Shown one piece after another: positions 41,937 to 54,100 of a stretch of DNA of 64,000 bases. This DNA is from Bubalus kerabau (Eukaryota > Chordata > Mammalia > Artiodactyla > Bovidae). The notes below the pieces were generated by a model that saw nothing but the letters and a program-made list of their open reading frames with translations, was not told the origin of the DNA and searched no databases. The number at the start of each line of letters is the position of its first letter. Position 1 is the stretch's first letter. The translations under genes and the position numbers were made by a program. The DNA lies in NCBI RefSeq assembly GCF_029407905.1, contig NC_073630.1, positions 47,083,001 to 47,147,000 of the forward strand. Reading direction: 5' to 3'.

Positions 41937-42393
41937 TGTTCAAGCTGGTTTTAGAAAAGGCAGAGGAACCAGAGATCAAATTGCCAACATCCGCTGGATC
42001 AGCGAAAAAGCAACAGAGTTCCAGAAAAACATTTATTTCTGCTTTATTGACTATGCCAAAGCCTTTGACTGTGTGGATCACAATAAACTGTGGAAAATTC
42101 TTCAAGAGATGGGAATACCAGACCACCTGACCTGCCTCTTGAGAAACCTATATACAGGTCAGGAAGCAACAGTTAGAACTGGACATGGAACAACAGACTG
42201 GTTCAAAATAGGAAAAGGAGTACGTCAAGGTTGTATATTGTCACCCTGCTTATTAAACTTATATGCAGAGTACATCATGAGAAACGCTGGACTGGAAGAA
42301 GCACAAGCTGGAATCAAGATTGCCGGGAGAAATATCAATAACCTCAGATATGCAGATGACACCACCCTTATGGCAGAAAGTGAAGCCTCTTGA
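41937..42393 (+). pseudogene. BovB reverse transcriptase fragment, frameshifted
   Basis: Partial RTE-clade reverse transcriptase palm with all three core motifs, including YADD near 42352-42363. It lacks the N-terminal endonuclease. The frameshift after 'LMAESE' prevents reading into the C-terminal part. Confidence 0.85.
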
Positions 42394-43115
42394 TGAAAGT
42401 GAAAGAGGAGAGTGAAAAATTGGCTTAAAGCTCAACATTCAGAAAACGAAGATTATGGCATCTGGTCCCATCACTTCATGGGAAATAGATGGGGAAACAG
42501 TGGAAACAGTGTCAGACTTTATTTTTTGGGCTCCAAAATTACTGCAGATGTTGATTGCAGCCATGAAATTAAAAAACGCTTACTCCTTGGAAGGAAAGTT
42601 ATGACCAACCTAGATAGCATATTCAAAAGCAGAGACATTACTTTGCCAACAAAGGTCCGTCTAGTCAAGGCTATGGTTTTTCCAGTGGTCATGTATGGAT
42701 GTGAGAGTTGGACTGTGAAGAAAGCTGAGCACCGAAGAATTGATGCTTTTGAACTGTGGTGTTGGAGAAGACTCTTGAGAGTCCCTTGGACTGCAAGGAG
42801 ATCCAACCAGTCTATCCTAAAAAGATCAATCCTGGGTGTTCATTGGAAGGACTGATGCTGAAGCTGAAACTCCAGTACTTTGGCCACCTCATGCGAAGAG
42901 AGGACTCATTGGAAAAGACTCTGATGCTGGGAGGGATTGGGGGCAGGAAGAGAAGGGGACGACAGAGGATGAGATTGCTGGATAGCATCACTGATTTGAT
43001 GGACGTGAGTCTGAATGAACTCCGGGAGTTGGTGATGGACAGGGAGGCCTGGCGTGCTGCGATTCATGGGGTCACAAAGAGTCGGACACTACAGAGTGAC
43101 TGAACTGAACTGAAT
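41937..43115 (+). mobile_element. BovB (RTE LINE), 5'-truncated, 1.2 kb
   Basis: It covers the reverse transcriptase palm to the 3' end. Motifs in the first frame (41937-42393): FIDYAKAFD, GVRQGCILSP and catalytic YADDT. A 13-base deletion at about 42387 (after 'gcagaaagtgaa') shifts the frame; the continuation is split between 42412-42855 and 42756-43103. The end carries 'tgaactgaactgaa'. BovB is known as a horizontally spread retroelement in ruminants. No clear TSD. Confidence 0.95.
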
Positions 43116-43257
43116 GAATACACGAATATAATGACAACATAACTCAGGATGCTTGCTGTATCATGTTATTTATTTGGCCCTGTTTTCCAATTGTCTGATG
43201 ATCCTTTAAATTTTTTTCAATCTTATATAGTAAACTAATTTGCCTTACCTATTATAG

Positions 43258-43490
43258 GGGGCTTCCCTGGTGGCTCAAGAGGTAAAGAAACCACTTGCAT
43301 TGCAGGGGCTGCAGGAGAAACGAGTTTGATCCCTGGGTTGGTAAGATCCCTGGAGGAAGGCATGGCAACCCACTCCAGTATTCTCTGCTGGAGAATTCCA
43401 TGGACAGAGAAACCAGGAGGGATGCCGTCCATGGGGTCGCAAAGAATTGGACACAACTGAAGCAACTTGGCATACACACATGCATGTGTT
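43258..43490 (+). mobile_element. Bov-tA SINE
   Basis: Sense copy starting 'gggcttccctggtggctcaa', body block at about 43370, tail 'catacacacatgcatg'. Frames on both strands are shadows. Confidence 0.93.
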
Positions 43491-43673
43491 ATAAATAGCA
43501 TTATCCAGTACCATTTTGTGTTTTGTTGCCTTCATTCACAGTAATTTTTCCAATGGAAAAGTAATTTTCATAAAGTTGAATTTGTCAATAATTTACTTTA
43601 TGGTATTAGGAAATTTTTTCTCTTAAAATTATATTACACATTCCAGGTATATATATTATATAGTGGTATAACA

Positions 43674-43869
43674 TTAGTCACTTAGTCATGTCCGACTCTT
43701 TGTGACTCCATGGACTATAGCCCACCAGGCTCCAGGTGGGCTGGTCCATCGAATGCTCCAGGCAAGAATACTGGAGTGGGTAGCCATTCCCTTCTTCAGG
43801 GGTCTTCCCAACCTGGGTCTCCTGCATTGCAGGTGGATTCTTTACCATCTGAGCCACCAGGGAAGCCCA
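43674..43869 (-). mobile_element. Bov-tA SINE
   Basis: Antisense copy ending 'ctgagccaccagggaagccc'; a small rearrangement ('ccaggtgggctggtcc') lies near 43735. Confidence 0.92.
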
Positions 43870-43885
43870 TAGAGCCTCCTCTTTA

Positions 43886-43886
43886 T

Positions 43887-43940
<54 letters not shown>
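43886..43940. repeat. (TA)n microsatellite
   Basis: More than 25 TA units with one G interruption, 17 bases after the SINE. Confidence 0.95.
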
Positions 43941-43941
<1 letters not shown>

Positions 43942-44470
43942 CCACCTAGATTTCAATTTGCAGGAAAGAAAGAATGTTATACAAATCTAGATTATTTTTT
44001 TCTAAGTAGAAAATAATTTTGAAAATATAAATGCCTTTACTGAATTCAGTAGACTGGAATGTCTTAAGGGAAATAACTTTGTCTTAGTATTATTATATAC
44101 AAGGAACTAATCTCAGTGGGTTTATATATAATTTATATATTTTCAAAGTAATTTTATAAATAAATTAATGATTTCAACAATGTATGTATTAATAAATTAC
44201 CTCTAAGTTTCTTTCCTTGGGATTTTTATGGAAAAAATAATATAGACTAAAGTAAATATGAATCATATATTGCACAAACCAATAATTTTGTGTTTGCCTA
44301 TACCATCCATGTTTACGTATTTTGTATAATTGTACTGACTATGTGTTATTTAATTATGCTCCTTATAAACTTTTGAATAATAATTGTACTAAATTTAATT
44401 TCAACAACTTTATTTTTTTTTATGTTTATTTACCAAATTTCATTTTACTAGTTCGTTGATGAAGTTAGTG
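43941..44470. other. AT-rich unassigned DNA
   Basis: Possibly more of the old antisense L1, but too diverged to call. Confidence 0.4.
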
Positions 44471-44471
44471 A

Positions 44472-44632
44472 AGGTGTTAGTCGCTCAGTCATGTCTGACC
44501 GTTTGTGACTCCATGGTCTGTCCATAGAATTCTTGAGGAAAGAATACTGGAGTGGGTTGCCATTTCTTTCTCCAAGGGATCTTCCCAACCCAGCGATTGA
44601 ACCCAGGTCTTCTGCATTGCAGGGAGATTCTT
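44472..44632 (-). mobile_element. Bov-tA SINE, head lost, internal deletion
   Basis: Antisense body: 'aaggtgttagtcgctcagtcatgtc' to 'tctgcattgcagggagattctttt'. About 20 bases of the usual 'tgtagcccaccaggctcctc' part are missing near 44515. Confidence 0.9.
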
Positions 44633-45055
44633 TTGATACTGACTATTAAATTGTTTCCAATTATTTTACTATAATAATTGTGTTTCTTAAACTTATTTGT
44701 GTAGCTAGAGATGTGTTTCTACTGTGGCATGACTAATATTTATATCAAGAATCTTGTACTTATAATGTTATGAGTTGAAAGCTAATTTTACTTATTACTC
44801 ACTAGCAAAGTATTTACCTATCTGGAACTAATAAGGGTAAGTCACAGGGTTTTCATTGACGTTATTATTATATTTTTTAATGCTGTGAACTTCACTAAGT
44901 ATAATAATCTCAACTAGTGTTAATGGAGCCTGCCCCTACTCTTCTTGCTTATAATAAAAACATATGAGTAGAATTCCTTAGTCAAATAGTTTGAATATCT
45001 AATGACTCCAGCCAAGTATTTAAACTGCCTGCAAATGTCTAAATTATTGACTTGT
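44633..45055. other. Unassigned DNA
   Basis: AT-rich, nothing recognised. Confidence 0.4.
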
Positions 45056-45068
45056 AGCATACTTAGCT

Positions 45069-45330
45069 GGAGAAGACAGTGGCACCCCACTCCAGTACTC
45101 TTGCCTGGAAAATCTCATGGGCGGAGGAGTCTGGTAGGCTGCAGTCTATGGGGTCCCTAAGAGTCGGACACGACTGAGCAACTTCACTTTCGCTTTCTTG
45201 CATTGGAGAAGGCAATGGCAACCCACTCCAGAGTTCTTGCCTGGAGAATCCCAGGGACAGGGGAGGCTGGTGGGCTGCCGTCTATGGGGTCACACAGAGT
45301 CAGACACGACTGAAGCAACTTAGCAGCAGC
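45069..45330 (+). mobile_element. BovA2 dimeric SINE with 13-base TSD
   Basis: Two sense body units (45069-45190 and 45205-45320), the second ending in (AGC)n. Flanked by an exact agcatacttagct (45056-45068 and 45331-45343), one of the clearest TSDs in the window. Confidence 0.95.
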
Positions 45331-45404
45331 AGCATACTTAGCTTTAGCACAACATAGCAAACATGAGCATTGCTCACATCACATACATAGTATAAGTCAG
45401 AAAT

Positions 45405-45545
45405 AAACTGCTCCCAATTTACAGATGACAAAACAAGGCACAGAGAGGTTAAGAGATCTTCTAAAATCACACGGCTGATAAATGGCAAATAAAAGGCAGA
45501 TTAAATCCAACTATCTAACTCCAGAGACTGTATGTTTAATGTTAT
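45405..45545 (-). mobile_element. MIR SINE, antisense
   Basis: 'atttacagatgacaaaacaagg', 'cagagaggttaagagatctt' and 'aatcacacggctgataaatgg' are reverse MIR. Confidence 0.82.
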
Positions 45546-46063
45546 GATTCCTGAAGCTTGTATAAACATCTCCCTGACACTAATTACTTCTTATATTTCG
45601 GAGACAAACACATTTAAACTAGATTTCTTAATTTAAAATTACACAAGATTTAGGGCCACTTTATTTTCTGTGCTAGCCATTTTCCACCTAATCATACAGT
45701 GTTTCAGTGTTATTCATTTCCCAAATATATATGCCTTCTCAGCTGATTTTAAGCTTCTTTAAGAGTTAGACTAATTTTGCATGTTTCTTTTGAATACTCT
45801 ATAACATCCTCCATAGTGGATAATCAATAAACACTTACTGCCTGATGTTTAGACTGTCTAAATACTTTATTCTCTGTGAAATTGTCTGTTTCTAATCAGC
45901 AAATGAAAATAAAGGTTGTCATAAGAAAACAAATCTTAAGAAAGGAAAAAATGTAAACAAAAATGTTTAAAGGTCACATTAGATTCATTATAAAAAGTGA
46001 CCAGATCAGGATTCTTTAACAAGTTTGGAAGAGAACCCTGCTAGTTTATTTCCCTGGAGATCT
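45546..46063. other. Unassigned DNA
   Basis: Nothing recognised. Confidence 0.4.
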
Positions 46064-46083
46064 GAGATTAGAAGAGAATATCA

Positions 46084-48309
46084 AGAAGATGGTGGAGGAA
46101 TAGAACAGGGAGACCACTTTCTCCCCCACAAATTCATCGAAAGAACATTTGAATGCTGAGCAAATTCCACAAAACAACTTCCGAATGCTGGCAGAGGACA
46201 TCAGGCACTCAAAAAGGCAGCCTATTGCCTTTGAAAGGAGGTAGGACAAAATATAAAAGATAAAAAGAGAGACAAAAGAGGTAGGGATGGAGATGCATCC
46301 CAGGAAGGGAGACTTACAAAAGAGAGAAGTTTCCAAACACCAGGAAACATTCTCTCTCGTGGGTCTGTGGCAAGCCTTGGAATCTCAAAGGGCAAAATAA
46401 CTGGAAGGAAAAATAAATAAATAATTAAACCCCACAGATTATGTGCCTAACAGCAACTCCCAGTGGAGCAGCCCAGACGCTCGCATTTCCCACTAGCAAG
46501 CGGGGGCTGGACAGGGAGGCGCAGGCTGCATTGCTTAGGATAAGGACCAGGTCTGAATGCGCCAAGGGCAATCTGAAGGAACTAGCTTGAGATAGCAACC
46601 CAGACTGTGGGATAGCTATCCCGAGAAAAGCCCTAACCTAAGACACCACCAGGCCCACTCACAGAACAAAGGATTGAGCAGAGCTAGCCGGCTGTGGGCC
46701 GGCACATCCCCCGCTGGAGACAGGCAGGCGAGGGCAGCCAGAGCCGGAAGGGGGCAATTGCGGCCCCAGAGAGGCATCCTGTACCAAACTGCAAGCCGAC
46801 TTCGTTGCTAACCAAGACTTCTTGGGATTCTGGACGATCAACATCCTCCGGGAGGGTCGCAGCCAGAGATCAGCTCCCCAGAAGAGACACACGGCACATC
46901 TGAGAAGGAGCACCTGTTGTACACCCAGAAAACTGAGTGGCTAGGATGGAGGAGGCGATAAGTCGCAGCCTTTAACTGGGGGTGACTGTGCTTGCCAAGC
47001 ACCTCGTCACCTGAGCTGCTCGGACCTGGGACAAGCACAAAATACAGGCCCAACCAAATCTGTGCCTTTATGGAGTACCCGAGAACCTGAACCTGAGCGG
47101 CTTAGACCTGGGGAGTGCATACAACCCAGGGCCAGCATCAGACAGTTCCCGGTAGAGAAACCTAGAGCCTGAGCAGTGTAGACTGGGAAAGCACACACAC
47201 TGTGAGCAGGGGCAAACCCAGTGTAGCTGAATCACTGTGAGCACATGCCAGTGATATTTGTTTGCAGTGTTCCTCCCTCCCCACAGCACGACTGAACAAG
47301 TGAGCCTAAAAAAAGTGACCATCACTGCCCCCCTTGAGTCAGGGCGGAAATTAGACACTGAAGAGACTAGTAAACAGAAGAAGTGAAAATAAACAGAGGG
47401 AACCGCTTTGGAAGTGACAGGTGCAATAGATTAAAACCCTGTAGTTGCACCAACTACATAGGAAGGGGCCTATAGACCTTGAGAAGTACAAGCTGGACCA
47501 AGGAACTATCTGAAAATGAACTGACTCCACACTGTCCGCAACAGCTCCAGAGAAAGCCCTAGATATATTTTTACTATTATCATTTTTTTAATTAAAAAAA
47601 TTTTTTTTTAATTTTAAGTCTCTATTACTCCTTTAATTTTCATTTTTATAACTACTATTACCTTGCAAAAAAAAGACCCTATTTTTAAAGCAAACTTCAT
47701 ATATATATACATATTATAATTTTTGTGACATTGTTTTTTTTTTTTTAATATTGTATTTTTGAGAATCTAACCTCTACTCTAGATTTTTAATCTTTGCTTT
47801 TTGGTATTTGTTATCAACTTTGTACCTTTAAGAACCCAATCTTCAGTACCCATTTTTACTTGGGAGCGAGACCACTGGCCTGGTTGCTTTCTCCCCCTTT
47901 TGACTCTCCTTTCTCTCCACCAGGTCGCCTCTATCTCCCTCTTCCCCCTTTTCTTCTCTACCCACTCTGTGAATCTCTTTGTGTGTTCTGGGCTGTGGAG
48001 AACATTTAGGGAACTGATTACTGGCTGGATCTGTCTCTGTCCTTTTGATTTCCCCTTTTATCCTCCTGGCCACCTCTGTCTCCTTCCTCCTTCTTCTCTT
48101 CTCCATGTAATTCTGTGTAGCTCTCCAGGTGTCCCTCACTGTGAAGAAGCTTTTCATCATTAACCTAGATGTTTTATCATCAGTGCTGTATAGATGGAGA
48201 AGTCTTGAGGCTACTGTAAAAATAAGACTGAAAACCAGAGGCGGGAAGCTTAAGTCCAATTCCTGGGAACACCTGAGAACTCCTGAATCCAGGGAACATT
48301 AATCAATAG
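46084..48309 (+). promoter_or_regulatory. L1 5' UTR, first part (internal promoter region)
   Basis: A G+C-richer stretch (about 46440-47350) typical of the L1 5' UTR, where the family's own promoter lies. AT-rich runs follow at 47570-47770. Activity is unknown; the BovB now separates this part from ORF1. Frames on both strands here (46659-48259) are not genes. Confidence 0.55.
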
Positions 48310-48328
48310 ATCAGATCAGATCAGTCAG

Positions 48329-49060
48329 TCATGTCCGACTCTTTGCGACCCCATGAAGCGCAGCACGCCAGGCCTTCCTGTCCATCACCAACTCCCAGAG
48401 TTCATCCAGACTCACGTCCATCGAGTCAGTGATGCCATCCAGCCATCTCATCCTCTGGTGTCCCCTTCTCCTCCTGCCCCCAATCCCTCCCAGCATCAGA
48501 GTCTTTTCCAATGAGTCAACTCTTTGCATGAGGTGGCCAAAGTACTGGAGCTTTAGCATCATTCCTTCCAAAGAAATCCCAGGGCTGATCTCCTTCAGAA
48601 TGGACTGGTTGGATCTCCTTGCAGTCCAAGGGACTCTCAAGAGTCTTCTCCAACACCACACTTCAAAAGCATCAATTCTTTGGCGCTCAGTCTTCTTCAC
48701 AGTCCAACTCTCACATCCATACATGACCACAGGAAAAACCATAGCCTTGACAAGATGAACCTTTGTTGGCAAAGTAATGTCTTTGCTTTTGAATATGCTA
48801 TCTAGGTTGGTTACAACTTTTCTTCCAAGGAGTAAGTGTCTTTTAATTTCATGACTGCAGTCACCATCTGCAGTGATTTTGGAGACCAAAAATATAAAGT
48901 CTGACTCTGTTTCCACTGTTTCCCCATCTATTTGCCATGAAGTGATGGGACCAGATGCCATGATCTTCGTTTTCTGAATGTTGAGCTTTAAGCCAACTTT
49001 TTCACTCCTCACTTTCACTTTCATCAAGAGGCTTTTTAGTTCCTCTTCACTTTCTGCCAT
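48329..49060 (-). pseudogene. BovB C-terminal ORF fragment, 243 open codons
   Basis: BovB protein after the YADD motif: MAESEEELKSLLMKVK, then LGGIGGRRRRG near the end. The reverse transcriptase core is in another frame at 49124-49513, so no working protein is encoded. Confidence 0.8.
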
Positions 49061-49123
49061 AAGGGTGGTGTCATCTGCATATCTGAGGTTATTGATACTT
49101 CTCCCGGCAATCTTGATTCCAGC

Positions 49124-49513
49124 TTATGTTTCTTCCAGTCCAGCGTTTCTCATGATGTACTCTGCATATAAGTTTAATAAGCAGGGTGACAATATACAGC
49201 CTTGAGGTACTCCTTTTCCTATTTGGAACCAGTCTGTTGTTCCATGTCCAGTTCTAACTGTTGCTTCCTGACCTGCATACAAATTTCTCAAGAGGCAGAT
49301 CAGGTGGTCTGGTATTCCCATCTCTTGAAGAATTTTCCACAGTTTATTGTGATCCACACAGTTAAAGGCTTTGGCATAGTCAATAAAGCAGAAATAGATG
49401 TTTTTCTGGAACTCTCTTGCTTTTTTGATGATCCAGCAGATGTTGGCAATTTGATCTCTGGTTCCTCTGCCTTTTCTAAAACCAGCTTGAACATCAGGAA
49501 GTTCACGGTTCAC
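49124..49513 (-). pseudogene. BovB reverse transcriptase fragment
   Basis: Palm motifs FIDYAKAF and GVPQGCILSP are visible; the catalytic YADD lies past the frame break. The Arg before QG seen at 42220 is Pro here. Confidence 0.8.
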
Positions 49514-49781
49514 ATATTGCTGAAGTAATTTTGAGCATTACTTTACTAGCGTGTGAGATGAGTGCCATTGTGCAATAGTTTGAGCATTCTTTGGCATTGC
49601 CTTTCTTTGGGATTGGAATGAAAACTGACCTTTTCCGGTCCTGTGGCCACTGCTGAGTTTTCCAAATTTGCTGGCATATTGAGTGCAGCACTTTCACAGC
49701 ATCATCTTTCAGGATTTGGAATAGCTCAACTGGAATTCTATCACCTCCACTAGCTTTGTTCATAGTGATGCTAATCAATAG

Positions 49782-50162
49782 GAGCTCATCAAATGCCTCC
49801 ATACCTATGCTGAAACCAAGCACCACCCAAGGGACAACCAGTTCTAGAGCAAGAGATACCACACAAATTCTCCAGCAACACAGGAACATAGCCCTGAGCT
49901 TCAATATACAGGCTGCCCAAAGTCACACCAAACCCATCGACATCTCAAAACTCATTACTGGACAATTCATTGCACTCCAGAGAGAAGAAATACAGCTCCA
50001 CCTACCAGAACACATTTACAAGCTTTCCTAACCAGGAAACCTTGACAAGCCACATGTCCAACCCCACCCACAGCAAGGAACCTCCACAATAAAGAGGAAC
50101 TTAATAAAGATTAACTGCCAGAATACAGAAAGGCCACCCCCAAACACACCAATATAAACAAG
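49782..50162 (+). promoter_or_regulatory. L1 5' UTR, second part
   Basis: It continues the L1 after the BovB ('gagctcatcaaatgcctcc') to just before the ORF1 start codon. Confidence 0.65.
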
Positions 50163-51097
50163 ATGGAAAGGCAGAGAAATACCGAGCAGGCAAAGGAACA
50201 AGATAAATGCCCACCAAACCAAATAAAAGAGGAAGAGATAGGGAATCTACCTGATAAAGATTTCTGAATAATGGTAGTGAAAATGATCCAAAACCTTGAA
50301 AACAAATTGGAGTTACAGATAAATAGCCTGGAGAGAAGGATCGATAAGATGCAAGAAAGGTTTAACAAGCACCTAGAAGAAATAAAAAATAGTCAATATA
50401 TAATGAATAATTATATGCAATAAATGAGATCAAAAACACTCTGGAGGGAACAAACAGTAGAATAATGGAGGCAGAAGATAGGATAAGTGAGGTAGAAGAT
50501 TGAAAGGTAGAAATAAATGAAAACAGAGAGGAAAAAAAGAAAAAAAAAATTAAAAGAAATGAGAACAACCTCAAAGACCTCTGGGACAATGTTAAACACT
50601 CCAACATTCAAATCATAGGCTTCCCAGAAGAAGAAGACAGAAAGAAAGACCATGAGAAAATACTTGAAGAGATAATAGTTGAAAACTTCCCTAAAATGGA
50701 GAAGGAAATGATCACCCAAATCCAAGAAACCCAGAGAGTCCCAAACAGGATAAATCCAAGGCAAAACACCCCAAGACACATATTAATCAAATTAACAAAG
50801 ATCAAACACAAAGAACAAATATTAAAAGCAGCAAGGGAAAAACAACAAACAACACACAAGGGGATTCCCATAAGGATAAGAGCTGATCTTTCAAAAGAAA
50901 CTCTTCAGGCCAGGAGGAAATGGCAAGACATACTTAAAGTGATGAAAGAAAATAACCTACAGTCCAGATTACTGTGCCCAGCAAGGATCTCATTCAAATA
51001 TGAAGGAGAAATCAAAAGCTTTACAGACAAGCAAAAGCTGAGAGAATTCAGCACCAACAAACCAGCTCTCCAACAAATACTAAAGGATTTTCTCTAG
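50163..51097 (+). pseudogene. L1 ORF1 (RNA-binding protein), broken
   Basis: The likely native ATG is at 50163; codon 35 (50265-50267) is TGA. Further stops and frame changes occur, including an A-run at 50538-50550. The C-terminal part is open at 50696-51097 (133 codons) and shows the RNA-binding C-terminal half: RILIKL-like (RHILIKLTKIKHKE) and GIPIRIRADLS. In the family, ORF1p coats L1 RNA as trimers through an N-terminal coiled coil; here the N-terminal part is only partly legible. Confidence 0.85.
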
Positions 51098-51148
51098 ACA
51101 GGAAACACAAAAAGGGTGTATAAACTCAAACCCAAAACAATAAAGTAA

Positions 51149-54100
51149 ATGGAAATGGGATCATACTTATCAATAATTACCTTAAACGTAAATGGGTTGA
51201 ATGCCCCAAGCAAAAGCCAAAGACTGGCTGAATGGATACAAAAATAAGACCCCTACATATGTTGTCTACAAAAGACCCACCTCAAAACAGGGTACACATA
51301 CAGACTGAAAGTGAAGGGCTGGAAAAAGATATTCCATGCAAATAGAGACCAAAAGTAAGCAGGAGTAGCAATACTCATATCAGATAAAATAGACTTTAAA
51401 ACAAAGGCTGTGATAAGAGACAAAGATGGACACTACATAATGATCAAAGGGTCAATCGAAGAAGAAGATATAACAATTATAAATATATATGCACCCAACA
51501 TAGGAGCACCAAAATATGTAATATAAATGTTTACAAGTATGAAAGGGGAAATTAACAATAACACAATAATAGTGGGAGACTTTAATACCCCACTCACACC
51601 TATGGATAGATTAACTAAATAGAAAATTAACAAGGAAACACAAACTTTAAATGATACAATAGACCAGTTAGACCTAATTGATATCTATAGAACATTTCAC
51701 CCCAAAACAATGAATTCCACCTTTTCCTCAAGTGCACATGGAACCTTATCCAGGATAGATCACATCCTGGGCTATAAATATAGCCTTGGTAATTAAAAAA
51801 AAAATTTAAATCATTCCAAGCATCTTTTCTGACTACAATGCAGTAAGATTAGATGTCAAATACATGAGAAAAACTATTAAAAATGCCCACATACGGAGGC
51901 TGAACAGCATCCTGCTGAAAAACCAACAAATCACAGAAGAAATCAAAAAAGAAATTAAAATATGCATAGAAACAAATGAAAATGAAAACGCAACAACTCA
52001 AAACCTATGGGACACTGTAAAAGCAGTGCTAAAGGGATCATAGCAATACAGGCTTACCTCAAGAAACAAGAAAAAAGTCAAATAAATAACCTAACTCTAC
52101 ACCTAAAGCAACTAGAAAAGGAAGAAATGAAGAACCCCAAGGTTAGTAGAAGGAAAGAAATCTTAAAAATTAGGGCAGAAATAAATGCAAAAGAAACAAA
52201 AGAGATCCTAGCAAAAATCAACAAGTCCAAAAGCTGGTTTTTTGAGAAGATAAATAAAATTGACAAACCATTAGCCAGACTCATCAAGAAACAAAGGGAG
52301 AAAAATCAAATCAACAAAATTAGAAATGAAAATGGAAAGATCACAACAGACAACACAAAAATACAAAGGATCATAAGAGACTATTATCAGCAACTATATG
52401 CAAATAAAATGGACAACTTGGAAGAAATGGATAAATTCTTAGAAAAGTACTACTTTCCAAAACTGAACCAGGAAGAAATAAAAAATCTTAACAGGCCCAT
52501 AACAAGCACAGAAATTGAAACTGTAATCAGAAATTTTCTAACAAGCAAAAGTGCAGGACCAGACAGCTTCACAGCTGAATTCTACCAAAAGTTTAGAGAA
52601 GAGCTAACACCTATCCTGCTCAAACTCTTCCAGAAAATTGCAGAGGAAGGTAAACTCCCAAACTCATTCTATGAGGCCACCATCACCCTAATACCAAAAC
52701 CTGACAAAGATCCCACAAAAAAAGAAAACTACAGGCCAATATCACTGATGAACATAGATGCAAAAATCCTTAACAAAATTCTAGCAATCAGAATCCAACA
52801 ACACATTAAAAAGATCATACCTCATGACCAAGTGGGCTTTATCCCAGGGATGCAAGGATTCTTCAATATCCGCAAATCAATCAATGTAATACACCACATT
52901 AACAAATTGAAGAATAAAAGCCATATGATTATCTCAATAGACTCAGAGAAAGCCTTTGACAAAATTCAACATCCATTTATGATCAAAACTCTCCAGAAAG
53001 CAGTAATAGAAGGAACATACCTCAACATAATAAAAGCTATATATGACAAACCCACAGCAAACATTATCCTCAATGGTGAAAAATTGAAAGCATTTCCCCT
53101 AAAGTCAGGAACAAGACAAGGGTGCCCACTCTCACAACTAATATTCAATATAGTTTTGGAAGTTTTGGCCACAGCAATTAGAGAATAAAAAGAAATAAAA
53201 GGAACCCAAATAGGAAAAGAAGAAGTAAAACTCTCACTATTTGCAGATGACATGATCCTCTACATAGAAAACCCTAAAGACTCCACCAGAAAATTACTAG
53301 AACTAATCAATGACTATAGTAAAGTTGCAGGATATAAAATCAACACACAGAAATCCCTTGCATTCCTATACACCAGCAATGAGAAAATAGAAAGAGAAAT
53401 TAAGGAAACAATTCCATTCATCATTGCAATGAAAAGAATAAAATACTTAGGAATATATCTACCTAAAGAAACAAAAGACCTATATGTATAAAACTATAAA
53501 ACACTGGTGAAAGAAGTCAAAGAGGACACAAATAGATGGAGAAATATACCGTGTTCATGAATCAGAAGAATCAATATAGTGAAAATGAGTATATTACCCA
53601 AAGCAATCTATAGATTCAATGCAATCCCTATCAAGCTACCAATGGTATTTTTCAGAGAACTAGAACAAATAATTTCACAATTTGTATGGAAATACAAAAA
53701 TCATCGAATAGCCAAAGCAATCCTGAGAAAGAAGAATGGAACTGGAGGAATCAACATGTAGTAGGCTCTACTACAAAGCCACAGTCATCAAGACAGTATG
53801 TTACTGGCACAAAGACAGAAATATAGATCAATGGAACAAAATAGAAAGCCCAGAGATAAATCCACGCACCTATGGACCCCTTATCATTGACAAAGGAGGC
53901 AAGAATATACAATGGAGAAAAGACAATCTCTTTAACAAGTGGTACTGGGGAAACTGGTCAACAACTTGTAAAAGAATGAAACTAGATCACTATCTAATAC
54001 CATACACAAAAATAAACTCAAAATGGATTAAAGATCTAAACCTAAGACCAGAAACTATCAAACTCCTAGAGGAAAACATAGGGAAAACACTCTCTGACAT

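Larger units (their letters stand above)
48310..49771 (-). mobile_element. BovB (RTE LINE), antisense, inserted in the L1 5' UTR
   Basis: A 1.46 kb 5'-truncated BovB whose 3' tail, (ATCAG)n, lies at the left. Exact 10-base TSD taaTCAATAG, i.e. taatcaatag (48300-48309 and 49772-49781). Reading on the minus strand: a stretch before the RT (49503-49771), RT palm with FIDYAKAF and GVPQGCILSP (49124-49513), then YADDT at about 49075 and the C-terminal part (48329-49060). At least two frame breaks. Confidence 0.95.

Noticed and set aside
41908..42393. 161-codon reverse-transcriptase frame as a possible intact host or viral gene
   Set aside because: It is a BovB fragment truncated at the 5' side, with a 13-base deletion shifting the frame after the YADD motif.
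46659..48259. Several frames of 60-138 codons in the G+C-richer stretch at 46.4-48.2 kb, which might suggest a CpG-island gene
   Set aside because: The stretch is the 5' UTR of a near full-length L1, as shown by ORF1 and ORF2 in order behind it and a TSD-like flank.
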